NCBI RefSeq assembly: GCF_039536205.1
Contig: NZ_BAAAYL010000001.1
Span: 6,448,001 to 6,512,000 of the forward strand
Direction of reading: 5' to 3'
Length of the DNA stretch: 64,000 nucleotides
Source of the DNA: Streptomyces sannanensis
GTDB lineage: Bacteria > Actinomycetota > Actinomycetes > Streptomycetales > Streptomycetaceae
The notes under the pieces were generated by a model. The model made no database searches, was not told where the DNA came from, and was given only the letters and a program-made list of their open reading frames with translations. This document shows, one piece after another, positions 26,719 to 34,620 of this stretch. The translations under genes were made by a program, and so were the position numbers. Every line of letters begins with the position of its first letter. Position 1 is the first letter of the stretch.

Positions 26719-27438
26719 ATGGTGCGTCAGAAGCGTGTGTACATATCAGGATTGATGATCTCGGCTCTGCTCGCAACGGCGGGGTGCTCCGGGCAGAGCG
26801 ATGAGCAGGCACCCGGCGTCGGGGATGCGAAGCCGTCGTCGATACCCAGTGGTGCGTCCGGGGGTGCGGCGGGGGCCGACGGGACCCTCCCGGGCATGCC
26901 GACCGCGGAGCAGGCGCGTACGGAGCTCGCCGGGCTCAAGGCGGCCCCGCACGGATCGATGTCGGGCTACAGCCGGGACAAGTTCTCGCACTGGGCCGAG
27001 CAGGGGCGGAACTGCAACACCCGCGAGACCGTGCTGGAACGCGACGGCACGAACGTACAGCGGGACGACCAGTGCCGTCCGGTGTCCGGCACCTGGGTCA
27101 GCGTCTACGACGACAAGAGGTTCGATGACGCGTCGGGCCTGGACATCGACCACACCGTGCCGTTGGCCAACGCCTGGCGTTCGGGTGCCAACACGTGGAC
27201 TCAGGAGAAGCGGAAGGCGTTCGCGAACGATCTGACTCATCCGCAACTGCTTGCCGTGTCGGCAGCCTCCAACCGGTCCAAGGGTGACCAGGGCCCCGAC
27301 GAGTGGCAGCCGCCGTCCAAGACGTACTGGTGTGCCTACGCGCGAGCCTGGACGTCGGTGAAGTCCACCTACGAGCTGTCGGTGACCGTGGCGGAGAAGG
27401 CCATGCTCGTGAGAATGCTGGACACTTGCTCCTCATGA
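26719..27438 (+). CDS. Secreted HNH-type nuclease lipoprotein (DUF1524/GmrSD C-terminal-like)
   Basis: A 239-residue protein. The N-terminus is a lipoprotein signal with basic start, hydrophobic core and lipobox LATAGC (Cys about 23). A Gly/Ser/Ala linker leads to a domain with CNTRETVLERDGTNVQ, the nuclease core GLDIDHTVPLANAWRSGA (Asp-His of the beta-beta-alpha metal site), and LLAVSAASNRSKGDQGPDEW (Asn and Lys-Gly-Asp) plus a Cys-rich end. This is the HNH/DUF1524 pattern seen in secreted actinobacterial nucleases. It probably cuts nucleic acids outside the cell, for nutrition or competition. Its stop overlaps the next start (ATGA). Confidence 0.87.
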   Translation: MVRQKRVYISGLMISALLATAGCSGQSDEQAPGVGDAKPSSIPSGASGGAAGADGTLPGMPTAEQARTELAGLKAAPHGSMSGYSRDKFSHWAEQGRNCNTRETVLERDGTNVQRDDQCRPVSGTWVSVYDDKRFDDASGLDIDHTVPLANAWRSGANTWTQEKRKAFANDLTHPQLLAVSAASNRSKGDQGPDEWQPPSKTYWCAYARAWTSVKSTYELSVTVAEKAMLVRMLDTCSS

Positions 27439-27743
27439 CGGACAACCGAGCACCCGCGGCCGACATGTACGTGGACCAGGTGAAGGCCGGCGCCGGCGGT
27501 GCGATGACCGACGAGGTCGGCGTCATCACCGGCGACCTCACCGTCGTCACGCGCGCGCTGCCGGGCGGTCGGGCCGATATCCGCGTCCAGTACGCGGACG
27601 CCGACGAGTGGTACACCCTGACCGGCAGTCCGGTTCTCGTCCCGCCTGCGGGACTTGCCCGGCTCCACGCGGATGTTCTCGACCGCATCCGCCACGGGGG
27701 CGGGGCCGAGGCGCCCGCCTGGAGCGGGGCCGGTTCGGCCTAG
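27435..27743 (+). CDS. Small cytoplasmic protein coupled to the HNH nuclease gene, unknown function
   Basis: A 102-residue protein starting at ATG 27435 inside the nuclease stop (ATGA), so the two are translated together. It has no signal peptide or membrane segment. Sequence features are an acidic-neutral alpha/beta character with DMYVDQVKAGAGGAMTDEVG, VVTRALPGGRADIRVQYADAD and a helix DVLDRIRHGG near the end. I do not recognise the family. Coupling of a small cytosolic protein to an exported nuclease could mean an immunity protein or merely a transcript neighbour; nothing in the sequence decides. Confidence 0.65.
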   Translation: MTDNRAPAADMYVDQVKAGAGGAMTDEVGVITGDLTVVTRALPGGRADIRVQYADADEWYTLTGSPVLVPPAGLARLHADVLDRIRHGGGAEAPAWSGAGSA

Positions 27744-27957
27744 AGGCCGGCGATTTCACCCGCACCGGCTCCGGTCCGCGCTCCTCGCACGCTCCGGCGC
27801 GGACGGGGCCGCTTCCGTCGGGCGACGAACCATGGGTCTCGCAACCGAGGCGGCCTTGCTGTGCGTCATGACCAAGGTCAGTACCGAGACGGGCCGGGAT
27901 CCGGCGCGGGCCGCGCCTGTGCTCCGTACTCCAGCCGATCGGGAAGGGGCAGTCGAC

Positions 27958-28224
27958 ATGGGTTTCATCGCTTGGTTGGTGCTCGGGCTTTTCGCGGGGG
28001 TCATCGCCAAACTGCTCCTCCCGGGACGAGACCCCGGCGGCCTGATCGGTACCACGCTGATCGGCATCGCGGGCGCGTTCGTGGGCGGCTGGCTGTCGGC
28101 GAAGGTTCTGGATCGGCCGATCTCGAAGGAGTTCTTCGATCTGCCCACTTGGGGCTCGGCCATCGTCGGGTCGCTCGTTCTGCTGATCGGCTACCGGCTC
28201 CTGTTCGGCAACTCGCGCGACTGA
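27958..28224 (+). CDS. GlsB/YeaQ/YmgE-family stress-response membrane protein
   Basis: An 88-residue protein from ATG 27958 with GGAAGGGG seven bases ahead. It has three hydrophobic segments (GFIAWLVLGLFAGVIAKLLLP, LIGTTLIGIAGAFVGGWL, AIVGSLVLLIGYRLLF) with glycine-zipper spacing and the PGRDPGG loop typical of the transglycosylase-associated (GlsB/YeaQ) family. Members are induced by general stress in many bacteria; the molecular role is unclear. It stands alone between the nuclease pair and a TerB gene. Confidence 0.9.
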   Translation: MGFIAWLVLGLFAGVIAKLLLPGRDPGGLIGTTLIGIAGAFVGGWLSAKVLDRPISKEFFDLPTWGSAIVGSLVLLIGYRLLFGNSRD

Positions 28225-28360
28225 GCACGGCCACCATCGGCTTCAGGGGGAACTTTTGTCCCACCCTGTTCGTATTCACGGTGCTGGAGAAGACGAATGC
28301 GGCTCGGACGCCCGCCGAGTGCGGGGCGGACCTGTCGCCGACCGATGTGCTGGAGTTCGT

Positions 28361-28816
28361 ATGGCCCTGTGGGACCGCGTCAAGGCGTCCGCATCTCAGA
28401 TGCAGACCCAGCTCGTGGCGAAGAAGAAAGACCTGACGAGCGGAGCGTTCCGAGACGCCAGTATGGCGATGTGCGCCTTGGTCGCTGCGGCCGACGGGAA
28501 GATCGACCCGTCGGAGCGGGAGCGCGTGGCACAGCTGATCTTCAGCAACGAAGTGCTGCAGAACTTCCCGGCCGACGACCTCAAGAGGCGCTTTGAGGAC
28601 AATCTCGACAAGCTCACCGCGGACTTCGATTTCGGAAAGGTGGCAGTGCTGCAGGAGGTGGCCAAGGCGAAGAAGAAGCCCGCCGAGGCGCGTGCCGTGG
28701 TCCAGATCGGCATCGTCATCGGCGGCGCGGACGGCGACTTCGACGTCACCGAGCGTGCTGTCGTCCGCGACGCCTGCTTCGCGCTCGGCCTGCCGCCCCA
28801 CGAGTTCGACCTCTGA
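28361..28816 (+). CDS. TerB-family tellurite-resistance/stress protein
   Basis: A 151-residue cytoplasmic helical protein from ATG 28361. Two mirrored acidic metal-binding motifs are visible: LVAAADGKIDPSERERV (about residue 45) and GIVIGGADGDFDVTERAVV (about 125), the TerB signature. The N-terminus (MALWDRVKASASQMQTQL) matches actinobacterial TerB proteins. TerB is thought to bind divalent cations and to bridge membrane and cytosolic Ter components. The TerD-type protein of this window lies 21 kb away. Confidence 0.9.
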   Translation: MALWDRVKASASQMQTQLVAKKKDLTSGAFRDASMAMCALVAAADGKIDPSERERVAQLIFSNEVLQNFPADDLKRRFEDNLDKLTADFDFGKVAVLQEVAKAKKKPAEARAVVQIGIVIGGADGDFDVTERAVVRDACFALGLPPHEFDL

Positions 28817-28849
28817 CGCGTGACGTCTGGCGGGCATCTGTTCTGACAC

Positions 28850-28950
28850 CAGGTGTACTCGGAGCGCACTGACGGGGGACACCGAGCTCCTTTGCGACGT
28901 GAGCGACCGGACGCCGGTCGTACGCCGTCTTGTCATCCCGGCGGCGGAGG
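28850..28950 (-). pseudogene. IS481-type transposase N-terminal fragment
   Basis: On the minus strand, DRRPVAHVAKELGVPRQCA matches the N-terminal helix-turn-helix of IS481-family transposases (usual form RPVAHVAAELGVSRQCAHRWVxRF). The match covers only about 25 codons, after which the frame is unrelated. The whole 28817-29731 gap, 915 bases, otherwise contains no recognisable gene; a hairpin at 29420-29446 is listed separately. I infer an insertion-sequence graveyard. Confidence 0.5.
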
Positions 28951-29419
28951 CCCCGCCCCATCGGAACGTGCGATGGCTGCGTGCGGCAGGTGCAGACCAC
29001 GCCCCCGCCGTTCTGCACCGCGCCCCGCATCAGGACACGGTTCCGCCCTCGTCGGGTCAGCGGCACAGCAGGCCGCGCAGCACCCGCTCTGCCGTTCCGT
29101 CAGAGTCGGACCCGTGGACGGTTTTGCGGGTCCCGGCGCGCCGTGTGGCGCCGCCGCCGTCCCGGTGAGCACGGAGCGGGCGGCTCCGCTTGGGCGGACG
29201 CCCTGCACATCCGCCTTCCTTCCTGGTTGGCGTGGACAGGGGGAGACCCGCCCAGGGGCGGTGGCGCGTCCGGTTGCCGACGGCGTCGCAGGTGTCGCCC
29301 GGTCCCGGGACATGGGACACCGGAGCCGAACGGATGGCCGAATATGACTTCCGCATGGCGTGGTTCGGCTCGCTGTGACCGGTCACGGCGGTCTGTGCCT
29401 GAGTCCGCAGAACGAACAC

Positions 29420-29446
29420 GGCCCCGGCGGATCCACAGCCGGGGCC
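29420..29446. terminator. Isolated hairpin in the terB-dps gap
   Basis: GGCCCCGGC (29420-29428) pairs with GCCGGGGCC (29438-29446) around a 9-base loop. No intact gene ends just before it on either strand, so it may terminate a lost gene or a non-coding transcript. Confidence 0.5.
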
Positions 29447-29731
29447 ATGCGACCGGCGAACGGCCGACGAAGGCCCGTGGGACGTCCCCGGCTCGCTGTG
29501 CTTCCGTGGGCAACGTATGTCCCTGGTGAGCGAGCGGGCACGAACCGAACAGGTGGAATTACCGCTGAGCGGCCAGCGCGACGGCTGCGTCGAGAAACCA
29601 CCGGCCACGTCCTGTGGTACGAGTGATCGTCCTGCTGCCCTTGCCCGCCACAGCGGCGTCATCAAGCTCGCAGACCTCGCCCCAGATTCATCTGGGAGCC
29701 ACCACCGACCCTCGGAGATCCGGAGACGACC

Positions 29732-30313
29732 ATGACTGCACACGGCGCAGCACAGCACAGCGGCACCCAGCCCCTGCTCCACCAGAAGGGGCACGAGTTG
29801 CAGCCCTTCGGCACGGTCAAGCAGCTGCCCATCGGGCTCTCACAGGACACTCGCATGTATGCGTGCCAGCGCCTGAACCGCATCCTGGCCGACACCCAGA
29901 TGCTGTACGCGCTCTACAAGAAGCACCACTGGCTGATGCGCGGGGCCACCTTCTACCAGCTGCACCTGCTTCTGGACAAGCACGCCGGGGAACAGCTGAC
30001 GATCGTGGACGGTATCGCGGAACGCGTGCAGAGTCTTGGCGGCGTCGCCGTGGGTGATCCGCGCCACGCCGCCGAGATCACCGGCGTGCCCCGTCCGCCG
30101 GATGGTGTCGAAGAGGTGCCGGCCATGCTCTCCCGGCTCCTCGAAGCGCACGAGACCGTCCTGATCGAGGCTCGGGACGCTGCGACGCGAGTCGCGGAAC
30201 TCGGGGATGACGGCACCAATGACTTCATCGTCTCCGAGGTCATCCGGACCGGCGAGGCGCAGGTGTGGTTCCTCGCCGAGCATCTGGTGGACACCCCGCT
30301 CGTCCGCGTCTGA
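29732..30313 (+). CDS. dps: Dps-family ferritin-like DNA-protection protein
   Basis: A 193-residue ferritin-like protein from ATG 29732. The dinuclear iron site at the dimer interface is visible in KKHHWLMRGATFYQLHLLLDKH (His, Asp/Glu ligands) with AGEQLTIVDGIAERVQSLGG following; the C-terminal helix (DFIVSEVIRTGEAQVWFLAEHL) is complete. Dps dodecamers oxidise and store iron and, in some species, bind DNA. The ~45-residue N-terminal extension with several His/Gln residues resembles other Streptomyces Dps proteins. Three perfect 43-bp repeats follow the stop codon immediately. Confidence 0.92.
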   Translation: MTAHGAAQHSGTQPLLHQKGHELQPFGTVKQLPIGLSQDTRMYACQRLNRILADTQMLYALYKKHHWLMRGATFYQLHLLLDKHAGEQLTIVDGIAERVQSLGGVAVGDPRHAAEITGVPRPPDGVEEVPAMLSRLLEAHETVLIEARDAATRVAELGDDGTNDFIVSEVIRTGEAQVWFLAEHLVDTPLVRV

Positions 30314-30315
30314 CA

Positions 30316-30444
30316 GGCTCCCCGGCCGCACGGCGGCACTGGGCCCGTGCGCGCCGGCGGCTCCCCGGCCGCACGGCGGCACTGGGCCCGTGCGCGCCGG
30401 CGGCTCCCCGGCCGCACGGCGGCACTGGGCCCGTGCGCGCCGGG
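30316..30444. repeat. Three tandem copies of a 43-bp hairpin-forming unit behind dps
   Basis: The unit starts GGCTCCCCGG and occurs at 30316, 30359 and 30402, exactly 43 bases apart; the first two copies are identical over the full length and the third over 41 bases. Each unit holds an inverted repeat (CCGGCCGCACGG against CCGTGCGCGCCGG), so the RNA or DNA could form three stacked hairpins. The array begins three bases after the dps stop. It may act as a reiterated terminator or mRNA-stabilising element, or be a minisatellite. Confidence 0.9.
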
Positions 30445-30681
30445 GACCCACCCTGGCTCGCTCGGCCGCGTCCGCCGGCTCCCGCGCCGGTCCGGCCGCG
30501 GCAGCCGCGAAAGTTGGCGACCCGCTTCCGGGCGCCGGCGCAGCCACGTCCCGTGCGCCGGCCCTAGTCGGGCCATTTCGAACACCCACTGCTCTTCTCC
30601 GCGGCCTCGGCCGCAGACTCGGCGCCGGGCCGAGTCGGCCGGGAACGGCGGCCGGCACGCGCTGCCGATCGGGGCCCGTGG

Positions 30682-31785
30682 TCACGCCGTGCCCTCCGCG
30701 GGGAGCTCCAGGCACAGCTCGTAGCCGCCGTCGGGTGTGGGGCCCGAGGTGATGGTGCCGCCGAGGAGTGCGGCGCGCTGGCGCAGGCCGACCAGTCCGT
30801 GGTGCGCGCTGGGCAGGGGCAGAGCGGGCCGGGTCGGCGCGGTGTTGGTGACCGTGACGCGGACGGCGTCGCCTTCGTGGCGGATGTGAAGGCTCGCGGT
30901 GGCGCCGGGGGCGTGTTTGCGTACGTTCGTCAGAGCTTCCTGGACAGTGCGGTAGACGGCGCGCTGGAGGGTCGGCGGGAGGTCGTGGGGGAGATCTGTC
31001 ATCAGCTTGGCCTCGATGCCGCTGCCGCTGACCAGCTGCTGGAGGTCGGCCAGGGACGGCTGCGGGGTGAGCTCCGTGGGGCGGCCCCCGGAGGCGCGCA
31101 GAACGCTGACCATGTGTCGCAGCTCGTCCAGGGTCTGCACGCTCAGCCGCCGGATCGTGGCAGCGGCTTCCTTGGCGTCGGCGTCCGCGGTGCCGACCTG
31201 GAGTGCTCCGGCCCGTACCGCGATCAGGCTGACCTGGTGGGACACCACGTCGTGCATCTCCCGGGCGAGCTGTGCGCGCTCCTTGGCCAGTACGGCCTGG
31301 GCGGTCAGCAGTTGCTCGTGATCACGTACCTCGGAGATCTCGGCGAGCCGCAGTGACAGATCGCGCCGGGTCTGAACGAGCTGGCCGAGAAAGACGGGGG
31401 CGGCCGCCGTCGCCGCGGTGTAGCCGAGAGTGATCAGGGTCGCGGTCTGTGCGAGGTCGAGGTTCGGTGACGGCAGAGAGGTCATGTCGCTGAGCGTGAA
31501 TGCCATGGCGCAGACGGCCAGCAGGGTGCGGTGGCGGCTGAGTGAGGCGAGTGTGAACAGCGCGACGAGCGAGGCGATGACCGCGTCGGAGAACAGGACC
31601 GTGGGAAGGGTGAGCAGGAAGGTGAGCAGTGGCAGGCGGCGGCGCAGCAGAAGAGAGAAGGCCGAGGCCACGGCGCAAGCCATGCGCAGCGGCTCGCCGG
31701 CGTCGAAATGGGCCGACACATCGATCAGCGAGACCGCGACGAGGGCGGCGTCCTGCAGAGGGGCGGGCGGCCGGCGGCGGATCAC
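30682..31785 (-). CDS. Sensor histidine kinase (NarL-partner type, HisKA_3)
   Basis: About 367 residues from GTG 31785. Membrane segments occupy residues 10-150. The dimerisation/phosphoacceptor helix reads REMHDVVSHQVSLIAVRAG with the phosphorylated His, followed by an ATPase domain with VYRTVQEALTNVRKHAPG (N box) and HHGLVGLRQRAALLGG (G box). The GTGA overlap with the preceding response regulator shows translational coupling. The signal is unknown; the membrane-rich N-terminus without a large extracytoplasmic loop suggests sensing within or at the membrane. The 30445-30681 gap shows no gene. Confidence 0.9.
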   Translation of the reverse strand: MIRRRPPAPLQDAALVAVSLIDVSAHFDAGEPLRMACAVASAFSLLLRRRLPLLTFLLTLPTVLFSDAVIASLVALFTLASLSRHRTLLAVCAMAFTLSDMTSLPSPNLDLAQTATLITLGYTAATAAAPVFLGQLVQTRRDLSLRLAEISEVRDHEQLLTAQAVLAKERAQLAREMHDVVSHQVSLIAVRAGALQVGTADADAKEAAATIRRLSVQTLDELRHMVSVLRASGGRPTELTPQPSLADLQQLVSGSGIEAKLMTDLPHDLPPTLQRAVYRTVQEALTNVRKHAPGATASLHIRHEGDAVRVTVTNTAPTRPALPLPSAHHGLVGLRQRAALLGGTITSGPTPDGGYELCLELPAEGTA

Positions 31786-32471
31786 ACCATGTCCTGGTTC
31801 CGCGGCGGCGTGCTGGGCTGTTCGGGGAGCGTCTTGAGAAGGCCGGCCCGCTCGGCAAGCAGGGCCGCCTGTACACGGCCGCCCACCTCCAGCTTGGTCA
31901 GGATGGCGCTGACATGGTCCTTGACTGTGCCGGTGCTCAGGTGCATCCGTGCGGCGATGTCGGCGTTCGACAGTCCCTCGGCGATGAGGACGAGTACGGC
32001 CCGCTCGCGGTCGGTCAGCCGGTCGAGGCCGCGAGCCGCCGGTTCCTGGGGGCCCGCGTCCAGGTAGCCGTCCACGACCGTCCGGGTGACCTTGGACGAC
32101 AGCACGGTGCCGCCGTCGGCCAGGGCTCGCACCAGGAACGGCAGTTCCTCGGGGTCGGTGTCCTTGAGCAGGAAGCCGGCGGCGCCCGAGCGGAGTGCCG
32201 CCTCCACGTACTCGTCCATGTCGAACGTGGTGAGCATGGCCACCACCGGGGGGTGCGGCAGCCGGCGGAGCTCGGCCAGGACGGTGAGTCCGTCCACGTC
32301 CGGCATGCGGATGTCCAGCAGCACGACGTCGGGACCTGACTGCTGTGCCGTCCCGACCGCCTGGCTGCCGGGAACCGTCGCCACGACCTCGATGTCGTCC
32401 GCCGTGTCGAGGATGTGCTGGAAGCCCGTTCGGATCAAGGCTTCGTCGTCGACCACCAGTACCCGGATCAT
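31782..32471 (-). CDS. Response regulator, NarL/FixJ family
   Basis: A 229-residue protein from ATG 32471. The receiver domain has the acidic pocket VLVVDDEALI, the phosphoacceptor Asp in VVLLDIRMPDVDG, the conserved Thr in MLTTFD and Lys in LLKDT. The C-terminal LuxR HTH is LTDRERAVLVLIAEGLSNADIAARMHLSTGTVKDHVSAILTKL. It is the upstream partner of the histidine kinase on the same strand. It diverges from the DUF418-type membrane protein gene with a 175-base gap, a likely target. Confidence 0.92.
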   Translation of the reverse strand: MIRVLVVDDEALIRTGFQHILDTADDIEVVATVPGSQAVGTAQQSGPDVVLLDIRMPDVDGLTVLAELRRLPHPPVVAMLTTFDMDEYVEAALRSGAAGFLLKDTDPEELPFLVRALADGGTVLSSKVTRTVVDGYLDAGPQEPAARGLDRLTDRERAVLVLIAEGLSNADIAARMHLSTGTVKDHVSAILTKLEVGGRVQAALLAERAGLLKTLPEQPSTPPRNQDMV

Positions 32472-32646
32472 GTGTGCTCCACTCGCCGTCGGACCACTGT
32501 CCGATTCGTACCATGCCGAGGGGCGCGCTGCCGACGCCGGACACCTGGTCCGGCCGGGCGGCGGGGCTGGGCGGGCCGGTCGGCGGGTATGTTCCGGACA
32601 CCTGCCGGATGGTGGGTGAGGCGCGGTTTCCCGGACCCTGGAACAC

Positions 32647-33870
32647 ATGACGCACCACGTACTGGCCGTGTCGGCCCCCGCGGTACCCACTGCCGCCGCA
32701 GGCGGCTCTCCCGCCACCCAACGGCTGCTCGGTCTCGACCTGGCCCGCGCTCTGGCGATCTTCGGCATGTTCGCGGTCCACGTCGGCCCCGATCCGTCGG
32801 TGGGCGGCCCCCTGGGCTGGGTGATGGAGCTGGCAAGTGGCCGGTCCTCCGCCATGTTCGCCCTGCTCGCCGGGTTCACCCTCGTCCTGATGACCGGGCG
32901 ATCGCAGCCGCGGACCGGGCGCGAGGGGCGGCAGGCCGTGGGCAGGGTGCTGATCCGCTCCGCCGTCCTGATCTTCCTTGGATACGCGCTGACGGCCCTG
33001 GACACCCCGGTCAACGTGATCCTCGCCTTCTACGGGCTGCTCCTCGTACTCGCTCTTCCTCTGTACCGGCTACGTGCGTCCACCTTGGCCGTCATCGCCG
33101 CGTCCACCGCGCTCGTACTGCCCCAGGTCCTGTATCTGCTGCGGGCCACGGTCGAGGACGGAAGCTGGGCCGAAGCGGTCATCGCCCACGATCCGCTGGC
33201 CCGGATCACCGGATCGGACGGGGTCGTCGAGTTGATCGTCACCGGCGCGTACCCGGTACTGACCTGGCTGCCCTTCGTCGTCGCCGGAATGGCGGTGGCC
33301 CGGCTCGGCATCGACCGTCCCGGCGTACCCGCCAAGCTGGCCCTCTCAGGCGGTGTGCTGGCCGTGCTGGGTTATGGAGGCTCATGGCTGGCCCTGCGCC
33401 TGGTGCCGGGCGCCCAGGCCGCCGTGAACGCGGCCACGGGCGGCGGGTCGGCCGCATCGGCCTGGTGGTCCGACGCGGTGGGCGACTACCCCACCCGCGG
33501 CACTCCCGCCTGGCTGCTGGTCGCAGCGCCGCACAGCGAGACGACCTGGTCCATCCTGGGCAACACCGGGGTTGCCCTCCTGGTCCTGGTCGCCTGCCTC
33601 ACCGCGATCGATCGCTCCCCGCGCTTCCGGCGATGGGCCGTTCCGGCCATCGCGGTCGGCTCGGTCTCCCTGACCGCCTACGTCGGCCACATCATCGCCA
33701 TCAAGGCCCTGGGCACCGACGACATGGCGGCCTCCGCCGCCCTGCCGGTCCTGCTCGGCTTCATCACGGTCGCCATGCTGCTGGCCTTCGCCTGGACCCG
33801 GTATTTCCGGCGAGGACCAATGGAGTACCTGCTGTACGCCGCCACCACACCCGCCCGCCTGATCAACTGA
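32647..33870 (+). CDS. DUF418/heparan-acetyltransferase-like multispanning membrane protein
   Basis: A 407-residue protein with about ten hydrophobic segments. The start of the membrane domain, RLLGLDLARALAIFGMFAVHVGP, is the signature of the DUF1624/DUF418 family (related to acyltransferase-3 proteins), with an active-site-like His in the first helix pair. Later segments include SLTAYVGHIIAIKAL, typical of the C-terminal DUF418 helix. The biochemical role of the family is not settled. It is divergent from the two-component system, which probably regulates it (inference). Confidence 0.85.
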   Translation: MTHHVLAVSAPAVPTAAAGGSPATQRLLGLDLARALAIFGMFAVHVGPDPSVGGPLGWVMELASGRSSAMFALLAGFTLVLMTGRSQPRTGREGRQAVGRVLIRSAVLIFLGYALTALDTPVNVILAFYGLLLVLALPLYRLRASTLAVIAASTALVLPQVLYLLRATVEDGSWAEAVIAHDPLARITGSDGVVELIVTGAYPVLTWLPFVVAGMAVARLGIDRPGVPAKLALSGGVLAVLGYGGSWLALRLVPGAQAAVNAATGGGSAASAWWSDAVGDYPTRGTPAWLLVAAPHSETTWSILGNTGVALLVLVACLTAIDRSPRFRRWAVPAIAVGSVSLTAYVGHIIAIKALGTDDMAASAALPVLLGFITVAMLLAFAWTRYFRRGPMEYLLYAATTPARLIN

Positions 33871-33940
33871 CAGACGGCCGACACCCACTTCTGCACCCTC
33901 TTTTCGAAGCGTTTCGCCCCGAGCTGGGAGGTGTGTTCCC

Positions 33941-34441
33941 ATGACCGCTCGCAACCTGTACGCCCCCGAGGAACTGCAGACCCCGCAGTCCTTCCAGACG
34001 CGGTCCCTCGGAAGGCTCACACTGCTGGAAGCCGCGGACTTCCTCCGGGCCAGGAGCCGAGGCGCGACGTTCGCCATGCCGTACATGGCGGCCGAGGCGT
34101 GCTTCGCACACGACAGGGCGATCGGAGGCGACAAGTTCATAGAGAGCCGCCTGGAACTGGCCAGGGCGATGGGACTGCACGCGCCGTTCTGGGCGCACAT
34201 CACCGACTACCGGGACGGCGCCGACGTCGTGTACACGAGCGGGGAAGCGGACCGGCTGTACGGCGTCATGGGCATTGTGCTCTATCCGGACGGTGACGCT
34301 CCTGGCGAAGGCCACACGCACTGGCGCACCGTTGACATGTGGTCCGGCACCTACGCCACCGAGCGGAACTACCTGTACTACTCGATGCGGTGGGAGCACC
34401 GGGACGGCTGCCGGGCTGTCGTTCCGGGGCCGCGGAGCTGA
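33941..34441 (+). CDS. Hypothetical protein next to the IS607 element
   Basis: A 166-residue protein with GGGAGGTG ahead of ATG 33941. Features are a Thr/Gln-rich N-terminus (LYAPEELQTPQSFQTRSLGR), a central helical part (LEAADFLRARSRGATFAMPYM) and a Trp/Tyr-rich C-terminal part (GHTHWRTVDMWSGTYATERNYLYYSMRW). No signal peptide, no membrane segment and no known motif are seen. Its stop lies 37 bases from the tnpB stop, so the mobile element inserted close behind it; whether the C-terminus is original cannot be told. Confidence 0.6.
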   Translation: MTARNLYAPEELQTPQSFQTRSLGRLTLLEAADFLRARSRGATFAMPYMAAEACFAHDRAIGGDKFIESRLELARAMGLHAPFWAHITDYRDGADVVYTSGEADRLYGVMGIVLYPDGDAPGEGHTHWRTVDMWSGTYATERNYLYYSMRWEHRDGCRAVVPGPRS

Positions 34442-34469
34442 GGTGGCGCGCACGCTCAAGGCCGTCCGG

Positions 34470-34620
34470 TCACCGTTCCTAGAGACTGAGCGGGAGTGAG
34501 TCCTGTTTCCAGGACTCATGCTCAGCCGAACGCTCCGAACGGTGTTGGGCGTTCTGGTCCCCCGCGTTCGCTCCGCATCCGGCGCGCACGGATCGTGTCC
34601 GTGGTCCGGGGATGCGGGGG
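34470..34620 (-). ncRNA. Candidate TnpB guide (omega/re) RNA region at the 3' end of tnpB
   Basis: TnpB guide RNAs come from the 3' end of the tnpB frame and the adjacent element terminus. Here that region holds a sharp hairpin, GAGTCCTG (34498-34505) with CAGGACTC (34510-34517) around a 4-base loop, inside the last codons of tnpB. The guide would be the minus-strand sequence just beyond the element end, towards 34470 and lower. The boundaries are guesses. Confidence 0.4.

Noticed and set aside
30313..30680. Open frames through the 43-bp repeats read as repetitive protein (SPAARRHWARARR type)
   Set aside because: 43 is not a multiple of three, so each copy shifts frame; the repeats are non-coding DNA.
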